Origin: Siphonodentalium dalli
Taxonomy: Eukaryota > Mollusca > Scaphopoda > Gadilida > Siphonodentaliidae
Direction of reading: 5' to 3'
Assembly (NCBI GenBank): GCA_032622095.1
Contig: CP136064.1
Location: forward strand, 48,926,073 to 48,990,072
Length of the DNA stretch: 64,000 bases
The notes under the pieces were generated by a model. That model was not told the origin of the DNA. It made no database searches and saw only the letters and a list, made by a program, of their open reading frames with translations. Made by a program: the position numbers and the translations under genes. Shown one piece after another: positions 31,550 to 43,348 of this stretch. The first letter of the stretch is position 1; every line of letters begins with the position of its first letter.

Positions 31550-31945
31550 ATGATATGGAGAATTAGAATGGCAATGGCACCACTCACCAGTGTCAGTGAA
31601 TCGAGTGAGGATGTTTACCAAACATGTCATGATACACGCAGACATGGACAATGCTGTGAAATGGATTATAATTCATCAGTACTCCCGGATCATGATAATA
31701 AGTTACCGGTACATACTAGTAACATTCCGCCTTTGATCATTAGATCAAGACTAAACCAGACTTGGATAATGACTAATGGACAAAGACAGTTACATGTTAC
31801 ACATGCGGCTGCACATGGTTTTGATTCATTAAAATTATTTTGTAAAAATCATGAACTTATGTTATCAAAATCAATGACTAACAGTGATCACCAGTCACTT
31901 ACTGGTACATTGGTTATGCCAAACAACAGGTCTGATACAACTTGA
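31550..31945 (+). CDS. Hypothetical ORF, 131 codons
   Basis: ATG at 31550 and TGA at 31943-31945. Contains polar, His/Asn/Thr-rich sequence (SVLPDHDNKLPVHTSNIPPL, HVTHAAAHGFDSLKLFCKNH). No domain or signal peptide. A short stretch is locally repeated near 32450 (ccagacttgataatgactta), so this may be repeat-derived. Confidence 0.2.
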   Translation: MIWRIRMAMAPLTSVSESSEDVYQTCHDTRRHGQCCEMDYNSSVLPDHDNKLPVHTSNIPPLIIRSRLNQTWIMTNGQRQLHVTHAAAHGFDSLKLFCKNHELMLSKSMTNSDHQSLTGTLVMPNNRSDTT

Positions 31946-33149
31946 ATTCCATTGTACCGGTACATGTACCATATATATTCAACTATTATGAAGTGGTGAC
32001 AATATCTCATGTACGGTACCTACTACATGTAGTACAGTATATATATCGGTGCTGGCATTTTTGATTATTTAACTGATTTACTTGTACTAGTAGTTAGAAT
32101 TTTGAAATCATCTTGGTGAGAAGTTATTAAAATGTCATTCAAATGGCATACATGCACATATGTACTTCTGCCATTATGAAATAAACAGGTCTCCTGCAAT
32201 AAGCTGTAGAATTCTTTTTATATTGGAATCTGATGCCTTCTCATTTTCTCTTTTAAAATTATAGTGTTATATACATGTACACTTTAATGTGGTTGTGCAT
32301 TACGAAGTGAGATGATTCCATGAAGTTTTAGTAAAAACAGAGAAAACCTGGAGTTTACGTATATACCGTACCAGTATACATTGTGTATGGTAGTACAATT
32401 AAGCTATAATACATGTAGTTGAATATCACTATGATAGTTGAATTCAAGAAGAGCCAGACTTGATAATGACTTACTCATATTAGCATCTACATGTACTAGT
32501 AACGGTACTCTCATGTGCAATAATAGTGTCAATAATATGATAGTGTCAACACTGTTATTATATTTGGAGAACACTTCCCATGATCAGATCACTAAGAGAC
32601 ATAGAGTGAAATTGCTGTGGTTACTATTATTAATTTTAGCTAAAAAATCCCACCATCACTATTATTAGTTTGTCTCTATTATTAGGCAACTTAGAGGATG
32701 TTGTCTGAATGAACTATCAACAAATTAAAAAGGTAATAAACAGGCCAGACACCTACAGTATGGTCGGTTCAAGTACTGCTAGTGTTGTACCAGTACTGTT
32801 TATATTCAGTACTAGGAAAATTTAATGAAAGTTATGCAACGAATGATTGTGTAGGCCTACTGATGTTAAAAGGAGTATAAATCTAAAATGACCTTGCCAC
32901 TTTAACAAACACATCGCTATTGATATAATACTCAATAATGAGTTTGTTAAAGTGGTGCGCTCGTTTTAAATTAATATGGAGAAAATAGCAATTCATGTGG
33001 GTCCAATATGTGTACATATACATGTATACCGGTACACGCAGAGCTGATTGATTTACAATTATGGCTTTCATTATATCGTAGACAAGGTGCGGGATGTTTC
33101 TTTCATTTTCAGATGCTGTTAAAATTATTCATCAGGTTCACTGATTGTA
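31946..33149. other. ACATGTA/GGTACC-rich intergenic DNA
   Basis: Unusually many tacatgta and ggtacc/gtaccggta motifs (about 31950-33180). No gene recognised. Confidence 0.5.
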
Positions 33150-33150
33150 G

Positions 33151-33191
33151 CTGGGACTAATACATGTATAACATATATTAGTCCCAGATTG
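33151..33191. repeat. Short hairpin repeat, copy 1
   Basis: ctgggactaata ... tattagtcccag stem. A second copy with a different loop lies at about 34430-34463. Confidence 0.8.
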
Positions 33192-33223
33192 TAGTGGGGT
33201 TGAGATATGGTTGCTGTTAGATA

Positions 33224-33662
33224 TTAAAGGTACTCAATCCGAATTAACGGTCGCAAATTACTATTTCCTTGACTTCGGGGGTAAAAAATATTTGATTCGA
33301 GTCGAGGAACCCACCCACCACAGCTCAGAGTGATCAGATATCGATGTTATAAATCTATTATTTTAATTATAGTGGCCCAATAGACAGTCAATGAGAAGAA
33401 TTTCATTGACCAAATTGCGGGCAAAGATGGATATTAAACTCTAAAATCAAGTGGCTTTTTGTGTCAGATATTTGACAAACCGGTAAAATTTCGTTGAACA
33501 AAATGGTGATAAATAACAGGTTTTGTGCAATTTTATACTATAGTTGATGGTGTTTTTCATTATTTTTGGGCAATTATTAGATTCTGAAACTGAAGCGTCA
33601 TTTCAAAAAATGTTGTTGTTGGAATGTGATTATATGGGGACCCTCTGATCGGATTAAGTACC
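33224..33662. mobile_element. MITE with TTAA left end, family 3
   Basis: Left terminus TTAAAGGTACTCAATCCG at 33224; right terminus CGGATTAAGTACC near 33650-33662 is its inverse with one mismatch, but the right TTAA is gone. Body homologous (inverted) to 58023-58230: 'ccatataatc', 'aacaacatttttt', 'aattgcc...aaaaataatg' and 'agtcaactata' order. Confidence 0.7.
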
Positions 33663-34500
33663 GGTACCTGTAAGAGATTTTATGGTATCTGGAACATTTC
33701 ATATTTAGTTTCATGTAGCATGGCATTCGGAAATATTATATGTCGCCTTGAGGCAAAAATTTATATTACCATATATATGGTAGTGATCGCCTACATGTAT
33801 TGACCAAAATGGACAGGATTACATTTTTCTCTTGTCGTGTCTATTTCATTCCTAACTTAGAAGTATGTCGATCTGGTAAATAATTGACTGGAGAGAATGC
33901 TTACACGTATAGCATTTATGTCTTGGCCACTAACTGTGATAATAATAGTAAGTTATCGTTGGAGACCCCCCCACAATGGAGATCTCTAGTCGCATCCATG
34001 TAGCCAATGTGTTCTTATACCTTATAATCGGGGAGGTGGCTACATGTAGATGGTCCCCATTGGTGGGTGGTTGGGAAACTTGGGTTTGTCCACCTTGACA
34101 TTTCCAAATGTACGTACCTTGAACCAGACCAAAGTCAAGTGTTCTCGAAATACTACTTTGCACCCCCCCCCCCCCCTCCCAGTTGAACTTTCCAAATGGT
34201 ACCTCAAACATTTCCAAATGAAATGTCCAACCTGACACCCTCTAAACCTAAATTGTTCAACCGATAGCCATTCCGACCAAACTTTGGACCAAAAGTAGAA
34301 GAATATACTGCTGTTGGTCTAAAAACAACACATTCCCCCCACTAAATACTGGTTGGAAAATCAAACAATCAATAATATATATTGTTTGTATCTCAGGATG
34401 TCTGCTGTTCACATTTCTAGCTACATGTAGCTGGGACTAATATTATATATTATATGAGTCCCAGTCTCTATATAGTAAGCTATTATATGTTTTGGGTTGG
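33663..34500. repeat. Diverged TTGGAAATTTC-family repeat and hairpin repeat copy 2
   Basis: 34060-34380 shows 'ttgacatttccaaatg', 'ccgaccaaactttggacc', 'ctgttggtctaaaaacaaca' and a C run (34163-34176), an order like the right arm of 1088-2246. 34430-34463 is hairpin repeat copy 2. Confidence 0.55.
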
Positions 34501-34521
34501 GAGGTAGGCCCACCACCCGGG

Positions 34522-34765
34522 GGTGATACGTGGTGGCTCGGAGTGTTTTTAGGTGGTATTTAGGGCGGGCCACCCACACATTCCGTCAAATCGGTCGAAA
34601 TCCTTACCATTCTCGAAAATGGTCCATACCCAATTTTCACCACTCGGGGTGGTGCCACTGGGGGGGGGGGGGTGATGTGTGGAGGTAGGAGTGTTTCTAT
34701 GTGGTATTCGGGGCGGGCCACACACCCATGCCGTCAAGTCAGCCGAAAGCGACATTTTTGAAAAT
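34522..34765. repeat. 149-bp tandem duplication
   Basis: ggtgatacgtggtggctcgg at 34522 matches ggtgatgtgtggaggtagga at 34671, then 'agtgtttNtaNgtggtattNgggcgggccac' and 'ccgtcaa' in both. Confidence 0.75.
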
Positions 34766-34791
34766 AAGGAATATATAGGGAAGGGAATAAG

Positions 34792-35706
34792 TTTGCGGTT
34801 TTAGTAAACGCCTGATAAAAGTCGTTCTATTGGGAAATTTTACACCAAATTTTCAGAGAATATAGAGTAAACACAGTACTATCGGAATATCGCAAAGGAG
34901 TTCTGTGCATTTGGGATTGATTAACCCTCAGACTGCCGAAGCTGCCGTCAATAAATTCGTTTTTTCGCGTTCGACGAAAATGAAACTTGTCTGTTTAAAG
35001 GTCCAATTTTCGTGTCGAATGGTGATATAATCTCCAGTTGTCAAGTTCATGGATAAATTACATCACACTTAATCGGCTTATGTCCGCGGCCATAAACCTG
35101 TGTTTTTATAACAATTTATTTGAGACAAACTGTTGAGCGCATACGTTGCGCAGTCGGCGCTTATCAGTTGAAGTTAATAATCGCGAAGCCTGTGTAACAA
35201 ATGTTCAAATACAACAGAAAAAAATACGTAAAATAAATAGCGTGACCAATGAGCATTCACAAAACAATATACATCAGTTTTGAAAACGAGTAAAAACGAT
35301 TGTAAATGAAAACGCTCTTTATCGTGTAGCGGCGCTTTTGCGCAAGAGGGTTTTTAATGGACGCAATCATTGGATATTGTTCTAGGCAAAAAAAACAAAA
35401 CAATACAAAATGTGTTCAAACTTCCTCTTTTGAAAGTTGAAGTAAAACATCACGGGTGTTGTTGCAGCCAAATTCACCATTCGACACGAAATGGGACCTT
35501 TAAACAGACAAGTTTCATTTTCGTCGAACACGAAAAAGCGAATTTATTGACGACAGCTTCGGCAGTCTGAGGGTTAATCAATCCCAAATGCACAGAACTC
35601 CTTTACGATATTCCGATAGTACTGTGTTTACTCTATATTCTCTGAAAATTTGGTGTAAAAATTCCCAATAGAAATACTTTTATCAGGCGTTTACTAAAAC
35701 CGCAAA
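34792..35706. mobile_element. Long palindromic element with internal TTAA boundary, family 4
   Basis: The outer arms (34792-~35030 and ~35470-35706) are long near-perfect inverted repeats: tttgcggttttagtaaacgc, 'ctgataaaag', 'agtactatcggaatatcg' and onward. Inside, TTAACCCTCAGACTGCCGAA at 34921 and its inverse ending at 35577 could be the true ends of a TTAA MITE sitting in a palindromic context. The central ~430 bp is unique sequence with a 'cgcggccataaacctg' stretch. The related element at 42251-42955 shares arms, centre and the downstream segment. Confidence 0.8.
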
Positions 35707-36249
35707 GTATTGAGAAATTATAGTGCAATTTTCTAAATTTTCGCATTATTTCATCGCATAAAATCATTTAAAATACGACAAGCAACTGGAAATGTTTTTG
35801 AACATTCTAGAAGGGGTACATGTCCCTGATATATGTTTAAAATTTATCGCGTAAACTATGACAGATACCAAAGTTATAATTAGTTTTATAGACCCACCCT
35901 AAATGCCCCATAGTAAATGCATGCGACCGTAAAGCAAGTGGCTTTATTTGGATACTTTCTGGCCCACAATGCAACAGTCAAAATGGTTATCTGTAAAATG
36001 GTCTATAGGTAAAATAAAGTCCATCCTGATTACGATACGCGGCAAACTAACTTCATTTATATTATTCGATTAATACAAGCCGTTACTCTTTTCATCATTA
36101 CTATCAATAAACACGAATTATGCATGCACGTAAGAAACAGGTCTGTTGTGACAAACGCATGGCCAAATAGCCTGTCTTAGAAAAGCCGACGAAATTACTA
36201 ACAGATGTACATCGTTTAGGAATTTCGTCTGCTTTCCAAAGAGACATAC
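35707..36249. repeat. Segment duplicated downstream of both palindromic elements
   Basis: Matches 42930-43215 in order (agtgcaattttctaaatttt/agcgcaattttctggaattt, 'aactatgacagata', 'aaagttataattagttttat'). No gene recognised. Confidence 0.7.
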
Positions 36250-39177
36250 AGGTTACACTGGTGTAAATAAGGTTCGGAGAGACCTCTAGCGGATGCGGGA
36301 GGAATATATCGGAGAGAATAAAATAGACACTGGGCCCTGATTGGTCAATAACCTTGTGTGCTTTTTGCATAAAAAAATCATCACACCTCTTCCCTATGAT
36401 TTCCCATAGGTAAGATAGCCATTGGCACAGGAATTAACCCTTTGTAGTGAAGTTTGAATTTGTTGGTGTGGTCTAAAACATGACAGTATTTTTTTATGCG
36501 GATCTGACACTAGTTACGAAAACACAAGATTTAAAGGCGAATTCCCTGCTAGACAGATATGATTTTTTTGTGTAAAAAGTTTCCCGAAATGTCAATTTTT
36601 CAGATTAAAAAAAAAAATTGGACCCATGGTTCATATAGCCAACAGCATACGCTAAAACGTTAGCACAGAGGCCTATGGAAAACATTTACACCAGTGTAAC
36701 CTAAAGGGAAAAATGAACTTTTTGGCATTTTTGATTCCTGGGAGTCACTTTAAAGTATTTTAATGCATTTTTCACAGCCTTTTCATAAAAAATGCCAATA
36801 TTTCAAGGTGGTAATTGTCACATGATAATGCAAATTACCCATTACATGAGCATGTCAATGACACACATACCAATTGTTATAAGAAGCTAATCTAACAAGT
36901 ATTTTGGATTTTATAGCCAGTGATATACAGATATATATAATAAAAGTGTCTCATTTTCACTGGTGGGTATGGCCATTTGAAGGTTAATAGCACTAAAACT
37001 TGGACACATTTAAGAAAATGCTTCAGCATTTCAAAGAGAGCATATCTTTGTTCAACTAATTCAATATACACCCACATCCAGTTATCTTGGATCACCCTTG
37101 CAGACCTGAAAATGTCATATTTTAGTCTTCCATGTGCTGATAAAGTCATGTGCTTGATGCTCAGCTGATCAGATCTGGACTCAATGACCTCACATCACCA
37201 GAAGTTCTCTCATGGAAAGGATCTTGTACAGTCTTCCATAGCTGATCCAAGTTTGCAACACCAGACCCCAAAAACTGTGTGAAAATGGGGCCTGAATATG
37301 ACTTGTGGTGGAAAAATGTGCTTTTTTTATGAATAATGTGTTACAGAGAGTGGGGTTAAATTGTGTGTGATAAATAAAGAACCACAGAAGTGATATTATT
37401 TTTGAACACATTTTTTTCATTCATGGGCAATTCTGAAAAAATGTAGGGTGTTACAATTATTCCGCGAAAAAGCGGGCTATCGCTTTAGGTTACACTGGTG
37501 TAAATAAGGTTCGGAGAGACCTCTAGCGGATGCGGGAGGAATATATAGGAGAGAATAAAATAGACACTGGGCCCTGATTGGTCAATAGCCTTGTGTGCTT
37601 TTTGCATAAAAAAATCATCACACCTCTTCCCTATGATTTCCCATAGGTAAGATAGCCATTGGCACAGGAATTAACCCTTTGTAGTGAAGTTTGAATTTGT
37701 TGGTGTGGTCTAAAATATCACAGTATTTTTTTATGCGGATCTGACACTAGTTACGAAAACACAAGATTTAAAGGCGAATTCCCTGCTAGACAGATATGAT
37801 TTTTTTGTGTAAAAAGTTTCCCGAAATGTCAATTTTTCAGATTAAAAAAAAAAATTGGACCCATGGTTCATATAGCCAACAGCATACGCTAAAACGTTAG
37901 CACTGAGGCCTATGGAAAACATTTACACCAGTGTAACCTAAAGGGAAAAATGAACTTTTTGGCATTTTTGATTCCTGGGAGTCACTTTAAAGTATTTTAA
38001 TGCATTTTTCACAGCCTTTTCATAAAAAATGCCAATATTTCAAGGTGGTAATTGTCACATGATAATGCAAATTACCCATTACATGAGCATGTCAATGACA
38101 CACATACCAATTGTTATAAGAAGCTAATCTAACAAGTATTTTGGATTTTATAGCCAGTGATATACAGATATATATAATAAAAGTGTCTCATTTTCACTGG
38201 TGGGTATGGCCATTTGAAGGTTAATAGCACTAAAACTTGGACACATTTAAGAAAATGCTTCAGCATTTCAAAGAGAGCATATCTTTGTTCAACTAATTCA
38301 ATATACACCCACATCCAGTTATCTTGGATCACCCTTGCAGACCTGAAAATGTCATATTTTAGTCTTCCATGTGCTGATAAAGTCATGTGCTTGATGCTCA
38401 GCTGATCAGATCTGGACTCAATGACCTCACATCACCAGAAGTTCTCTCATGGAAAGGATCTTGTACAGTCTTCCATAGCTGATCCAAGTTTGCAACACCA
38501 GACCCCAAAAACTGTGTGAAAATGGGGCCTGAATATGACTTGTGGTGGAAAAATGTGCTTTTTTTTATGAATAATGTGTTACAGAGAGTGGGGTTAAATT
38601 GTGTGTGATAAATAAAGAACCACAGAAGTGATATTATTTTTTAACACATTTTTTTCATTCATGGGCAATTCTGAAAAAATGTAGGGTGTTACAATTATTC
38701 CGCGAAAAAGCGGGCTATCGCTTTAGGTTACACTGGTGTAAATAAGGTTCGGAGAGACCTCTAGCGGATGCGGGAGGAATATATCGGAGAGAATAAAATA
38801 GACACTGGGCCCTGATTGGTCAATAACCTTGTGTGCTTTTTGCATAAAAAAATCATCACACCTCTTCCCTATGATTTCCCATAGGTAAGATAGCCATTGG
38901 CACAGGAATTAACCCTTTGTAGTGAAGTTTGAATTTGTTGGTGTGGTCTAAAATATGACAGTATTTTTTTATGCGGATCTGACACTAGTTACGAAAACAC
39001 AAGATTTAAAGGCGAATTCCCTGCTAGACAGATATGATTTTTTTGTGTAAAAAGTTTCCCGAAATGTCAATTTTTCAGATTAAAAAAAAAAATTGGACCC
39101 ATGGTTCATATAGCCAACAGCATACGCTAAAACGTTAGCACTGAGGCCTATGGAAAACATTTACACCAGTGTAACCT
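36250..39177. repeat. Alternating E-M-E-M-E array (2.5 units of 1237 bp)
   Basis: Three copies of a 453-bp unit E (36250-36702, 37487-37939, 38725-39177) alternate with two copies of a 784/785-bp unit M (36703-37486, 37940-38724). Every E begins AGGTTACACTGGTGTAAAT and ends with its exact reverse complement. Copies differ by few bases: E2 has 'atataggaga' and 'caatagcc' where E1 and E3 have 'atatcggaga' and 'caataacc'; E1 has 'gcacagagg' where E2 and E3 have 'gcactgagg'. The outer flanks are ...cataca|ggtt and aacc|tacaca..., a possible TACA duplication around the whole array. E with identical ends could be a MITE or long direct terminal repeat. Confidence 0.95.
36892..37149 (-). other. 85-codon open frame in unit M (two copies)
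   Basis: The minus frame reads MTLSAHGRLKYDIFRSARVI then QDNWMWVYIELVEQRYALFE, with a hydrophobic, Tyr-rich end. The same frame exists identically at 38129-38386 because M is duplicated; identity therefore shows recent copying, not selection. No family recognised; the plus strand is also open over part of it. I would not call it a gene. Confidence 0.2.
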
Positions 39178-39683
39178 ACACAGCGTACTCCGGTATCAGG
39201 CTATAGGAGGCCATGCAGTTAGCTCGTACTGTGAGAAGCACACTCGATTAATTATCTTCATCCGGGCACTCTGAACCAACGGGGCCCGCTTCTTCGTTAT
39301 GTCGCAATAATCAAAGTGCCCCTTTAAGTTCATGAATATGGGAAAAGTAAGCTGTCTGTCTTCATACATATTACATGAAAGTATTCATTATACCAAAGAA
39401 CAACATACCAAGCTGTTTGCTTGTTTCTTAGGCGTGCATAAGGCATTTGACACTGTCTGGATAAACGGGTTATTTTGTTGAAATTGCAATTCACGACTAA
39501 GTTACCAAAATCAAAGACTATGCTGAATCCCATGCACGTGGGTGTTCGCCGAGTGGATGTTTGTCGTCCTACAATCTCTCAGATGCACCTGGGTGCACAG
39601 CATTCCTTTATTACGCCACCTAGTGTGGTGTTACTTGCATTTGGTTTTTTTATATCGCATGGAGTACAGGGCGAATGTATTCT
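39178..39683. other. Intergenic, nothing recognised
   Basis: The frame at 39475-39786 does not look conserved. 'ttacttgcatttggttttt' and 'atatcgcatggagtacagggcgaatg' near 39630-39670 have echoes near 41930-41975 (ttgatattgcgtggtggaca gggcgaatg). Confidence 0.4.
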
Positions 39684-40165
39684 TGGAGATTGTTTGTACC
39701 TTACTCAATCGTACCGATATAATCACGTAGATGCCGAAATTGTAAAGTTAACGCCAGCGGTGTATAATACGTTTATGAAAATATGATAAATCCTATCGAT
39801 AGAGTCAGGACAGGCTCAAATTGTAAACTTAAAGTCACCGGTGTAATAATATGTTGTTGAAAATATAAATAATCTGATAGCCTGAAAATATTGTATAACC
39901 TATTGGGAGCCCATAATAAATGGGAATAACCTATTGGGAGCCCCTTCTGTATTTTATGGAGATTGTTTGTACCTTACTGAATCGTACCGATATAATCACG
40001 TAGATGCCGAAGTTGTAAAGTTAACGCCACTGGTGTATAATATGTTTATGATAAATCGTATCGATAGAGTGAGGACAGGCTCAAATTGTAAACTTAAAGT
40101 CGAAAATATAAATAATCTGATAGCCTGAAAACATTGTATAACCTGTTGGGAGCCCCCTGGTGTAG
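39684..40165. repeat. 274-bp tandem duplication
   Basis: ggagattgtttgtaccttac begins at 39684 and 39958. Both copies run through 'aatcgtaccgatataatcacgtagatgccga' and 'tcgatagagt', and end near 'ctattgggagccc/ctgttgggagccc'. Confidence 0.9.
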
Positions 40166-40489
40166 TGAACTGAATTATGGGTAATTTTAATTGGAGTGCG
40201 CATGTCTGTTTTTTTTGTAGTAACGGCCATCTTTTATTTTCTGCATGCGCAGTCTATATGCGTTCTTTTGGGGAAATTCGCTATTTTGGTTAAGTGAAAC
40301 AATGGTATGAGTTCAATGTTTGTTTGTATATAAGAAAGTATATTGAATTTTGGAGGCCGACAATTGTATCTATTTGAAGATTAAAAGTTGCTTGTGTGTA
40401 TTTAGCTGTGCATGGTTCGTTAATTAGGCCAGCCTATTGTCATATTAGAACGTCTCCAATAACATACAACCTCTCTGCAGTTAACATTG

Positions 40490-40556
40490 TGAATTTGGCA
40501 ACAGTCCAAGCAGGCCCTCTAATGGAGCACTGTGAATTTGGCAACAGTCCAAGACA
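40490..40556. repeat. Short tandem duplication
   Basis: tgtgaatttggcaacagtcc occurs at about 40487 and 40530 (two copies). Confidence 0.8.
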
Positions 40557-40572
40557 CGTGGGGTATATATAG

Positions 40573-40714
40573 AATACACACGTAGTGTTTCTGAATACCA
40601 AATTTACACCACGAGTGGGATTGATGGTTTACCACACGAGCTTTAGCGAGTGTGGTAAATCATCAATCCCACGAGTGGTGTAAATTTGGTATTCAGAAAC
40701 ACTACGTGTGTATT
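40573..40714. repeat. Long perfect palindrome
   Basis: Arms of about 63 bp (40573-~40637 and ~40650-40714) are reverse complements with one mismatch around a 12-base loop (gagctttagcga). No ORF. Looks like a fold-back insertion. Confidence 0.9.
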
Positions 40715-41539
40715 TTGTTTATACCATGACCGGTACAGGAGCAACAACTGCTATGAAATCGAAATAAACCCACTTAAATTAAGATGATTCTGTCGCACCA
40801 TTCACAATCATCCCCGTTGTGTTCCCCACACTTGGCCGTACATCGACGTACACTATCACAGCTGATCAGGCGTATTGATACATTGAATTAGGTCAACATT
40901 CAATTGTACGAATATGGTATCATTGTAGCCAATTCACAATAAACTGTAATCATGATGAAACCGCCATAAATAAACAACATGAATATATATATGGGAATAC
41001 GAATTTAATGAATATAAATATAACACATTGCGGGAACTTTTTTTTCTCCGCCGTACAGTGAACAGGAAACCACGAAAGTCATTTTGAAATCCACCGTTTG
41101 TTGTTCGAGTTTTTTACGTCTATTTCTTGAAATATATGTTCAATTTGTTGATCTGGATGTGATTTCCACGGAAATAACTGTTCGTTTTTATCGCATTAGT
41201 GAGTATAATATTCAATTGAATCGAAAGTATCAAATTGTTTTCATCGCGAGGCGCTACATTTTAAAAATAGAGTGATTTTGATCGAGGTCATGGAAGGTTA
41301 ATGAAAGGTCAACTCGGATGTAGTTCTACTATGGGTATAAACTTTAACCATTGAAATGCCATTAAAACGTGTTACCCACAGTAGAAACGTGTTACCCACG
41401 GTCGGACTCCTGTTCACACACAGTAGGGTGTACAGCACAAATATATTATATAGCATGTTTGTACACAGTACAATAGGGAGTCATGGTATAAAATAACTGA
41501 ACACCTGTGGCCAACTTGATCTCCAGAATGTTTTTAAGT
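40715..41539. other. Intergenic, nothing recognised
   Basis: A duplicated 'gaaacgtgttacccac' pair sits at about 41370-41400. The frame at 41084-41275 is not gene-like. Confidence 0.4.
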
Positions 41540-41840
41540 GGAAGGGACAGTGTAGTGGGGTGGGGGTGGAAGTTAGATTTTGAGTGTGTATGATTCACAA
41601 CTTTTGTAAAAAAAAGTTAATGCACATGTAGTTGGAAATTTCATACATTATTACACTACAACATAAAGGTTAAAATACATGGTTACCATTGCCTGGTATC
41701 CCAACTAGTAATTATTGTCCCCATTATGATGGGGACGGGGATCGAATGATGGAGGTATTTTGAGGGGGTGGGAGTCACAACTGTTATAAAGAATTTTAAC
41801 AGTTGGAAATTTCATACATGATTACACTAACTTTTTGTCC
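41540..41840. repeat. TTGGAAATTTC-family repeat, two partial copies
   Basis: ggggtgggggtggaagttag (41558) and gggggtgggagtcacaactg (41765), each followed by 'gttggaaatttcatacat' and 'attacactaa'. Confidence 0.6.
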
Positions 41841-42090
41841 CCATTTATTTTACTGCTGTCTTGTTTGTTACTGTATTCCTGATATGGAAATAATAAAGAG
41901 CATTTATTACGCCACCTGTGGTGTATCTAGCTGCTGAGATTTTGATATTGCGTGGTGGACAGGGCGAATGCATTGTGGGGCTTTTATTTATAGAGTTGGA
42001 AATTCCGTTTATTTAAAAGTCGGAACTACGCGACCAGTAGCCCAAGTCCAGTAAAACGGTTCGTTATAGGTGCTGGTTGTTATTGTTATT

Positions 42091-42150
42091 TTAACGGAAT
42101 TCTGAGTTGGTCATTCGCGAAACCAATATATTTTATATTCTATAATTAAA
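42091..42150. repeat. Direct flank repeat, left copy
   Basis: ttaacggaattctgagttgg, then 'tcattcgcgaaaccaatatattttatatt'. The right copy is at 43349-43405, 1258 bp away. Confidence 0.75.
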
Positions 42151-42250
42151 ACCGTGGGTATATAATATATGATCCTCTTTATGGATATTGTAGGAAGGTA
42201 AATTTAGCTAAAGCGGTGGGATATCTTGCAAGACAACACATTTCGGTTTG

Positions 42251-42955
42251 CGCTATAACTGCTCAATGTTTTAAGGTGTTACACAACGTCTGATAAAAAG
42301 AGTTCTATCGGGAATATTCACACTATTTTTTCAGAGAACATGCATAGAGTAAACATAGTCCTATCGGACTATCGTAAAGTAGTTCCGTTTAATTCGGGAT
42401 TAATTAACCCTCAGACTGCCGAAACTGCCGACAATAAATTCGCTTGTTCGTGTCCGCCGAAAATCAAACTTGCCTGTTTAGAGGTCCCATTTTCGTGGCT
42501 AATGGTGATAGAATCACAATTTTTCAGTCAAATTCATGGATAAATTACATTACACTTAATCGGCTTACGTCCGCGGCCATAAACCTGCGTTTTGATAACA
42601 ATTTATTTGAGACAAACTGTTGCGCGGGTATCAGTCGGCGCTTATCGGTTGAAGTTATTATGATCGTGCAGCCTGCGCGTGCAACAAGTGTTCAAATACA
42701 ACAGAAGAAAAAAATACTATGTCAAATAAATAACGTCATCAATGGACAGACAAGTTTCATTTCCGCGGGACACGAAAAAGCGAATTTAATGTCGTCAGTT
42801 TCGGCAGTCTGAGGGGTTTAATTAATCTCCTTTACGATATCCCGATAGGACTATATTTACACTATGTTCTCTGAAAAATAATGGTGTGAATATTCCCGAT
42901 AGAACTATTTTTATCAGACGTTTTGTAACACATTAAAACATTGAGCAGTTAGCGC
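42251..42955. mobile_element. Palindromic element, relative of 34792-35706
   Basis: Arms 'actgctcaatgttttaaggtgttac ... gtaacacattaaaacattgagcagt' extend through 'acgtctgataaaaa' and 'cctcagactgccgaaactgc'. The left arm is longer outward than in the 34.8-kb copy. The right flank to 43215 is shared with that copy. Confidence 0.8.
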
Positions 42956-43348
42956 AATTTTCTGGAATTTCGGACTATTTCGTCTATAAAAATACGATGA
43001 GCAACTGAAAATGTTTTTCAACATTCTGGAAGGTGTAGATGTCCAGGTATATATGTTTAAAATTTCACGCATAAACTATGACAGATAACAAAGTTATAAT
43101 TAGTTTTATAGGCCCACCATAAATCCCCTATAATAAACGCATGCCCCCGTAAGCACATGGCTTTGCTGTGGATGCTTTCGTTCCCAGCATGCATCATTCT
43201 CGCTATCTGTAAAATGTCTATGAACAATGGCTGTGCCACGCACTCTTAGCTTTGATCCGCATTTAGAAGCATTCTGGTGTGGCGAATGAGAAACCTGCAG
43301 TAATTTATAAGCCGTAGTTCATTGTAATAATTTGAAGAATTACTTATC

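Noticed and set aside
36104-36370. 88-codon minus-strand ORF at the left edge of the array
   Set aside because: It crosses the E boundary at 36250, so it is a chimera of flank and repeat.
36250-39177. Array considered as an LTR retrotransposon
   Set aside because: Not excluded, but no TG..CA ends at the E boundary, no polypurine tract before the downstream E, no recognisable primer-binding site and no gag/pol coding in M.
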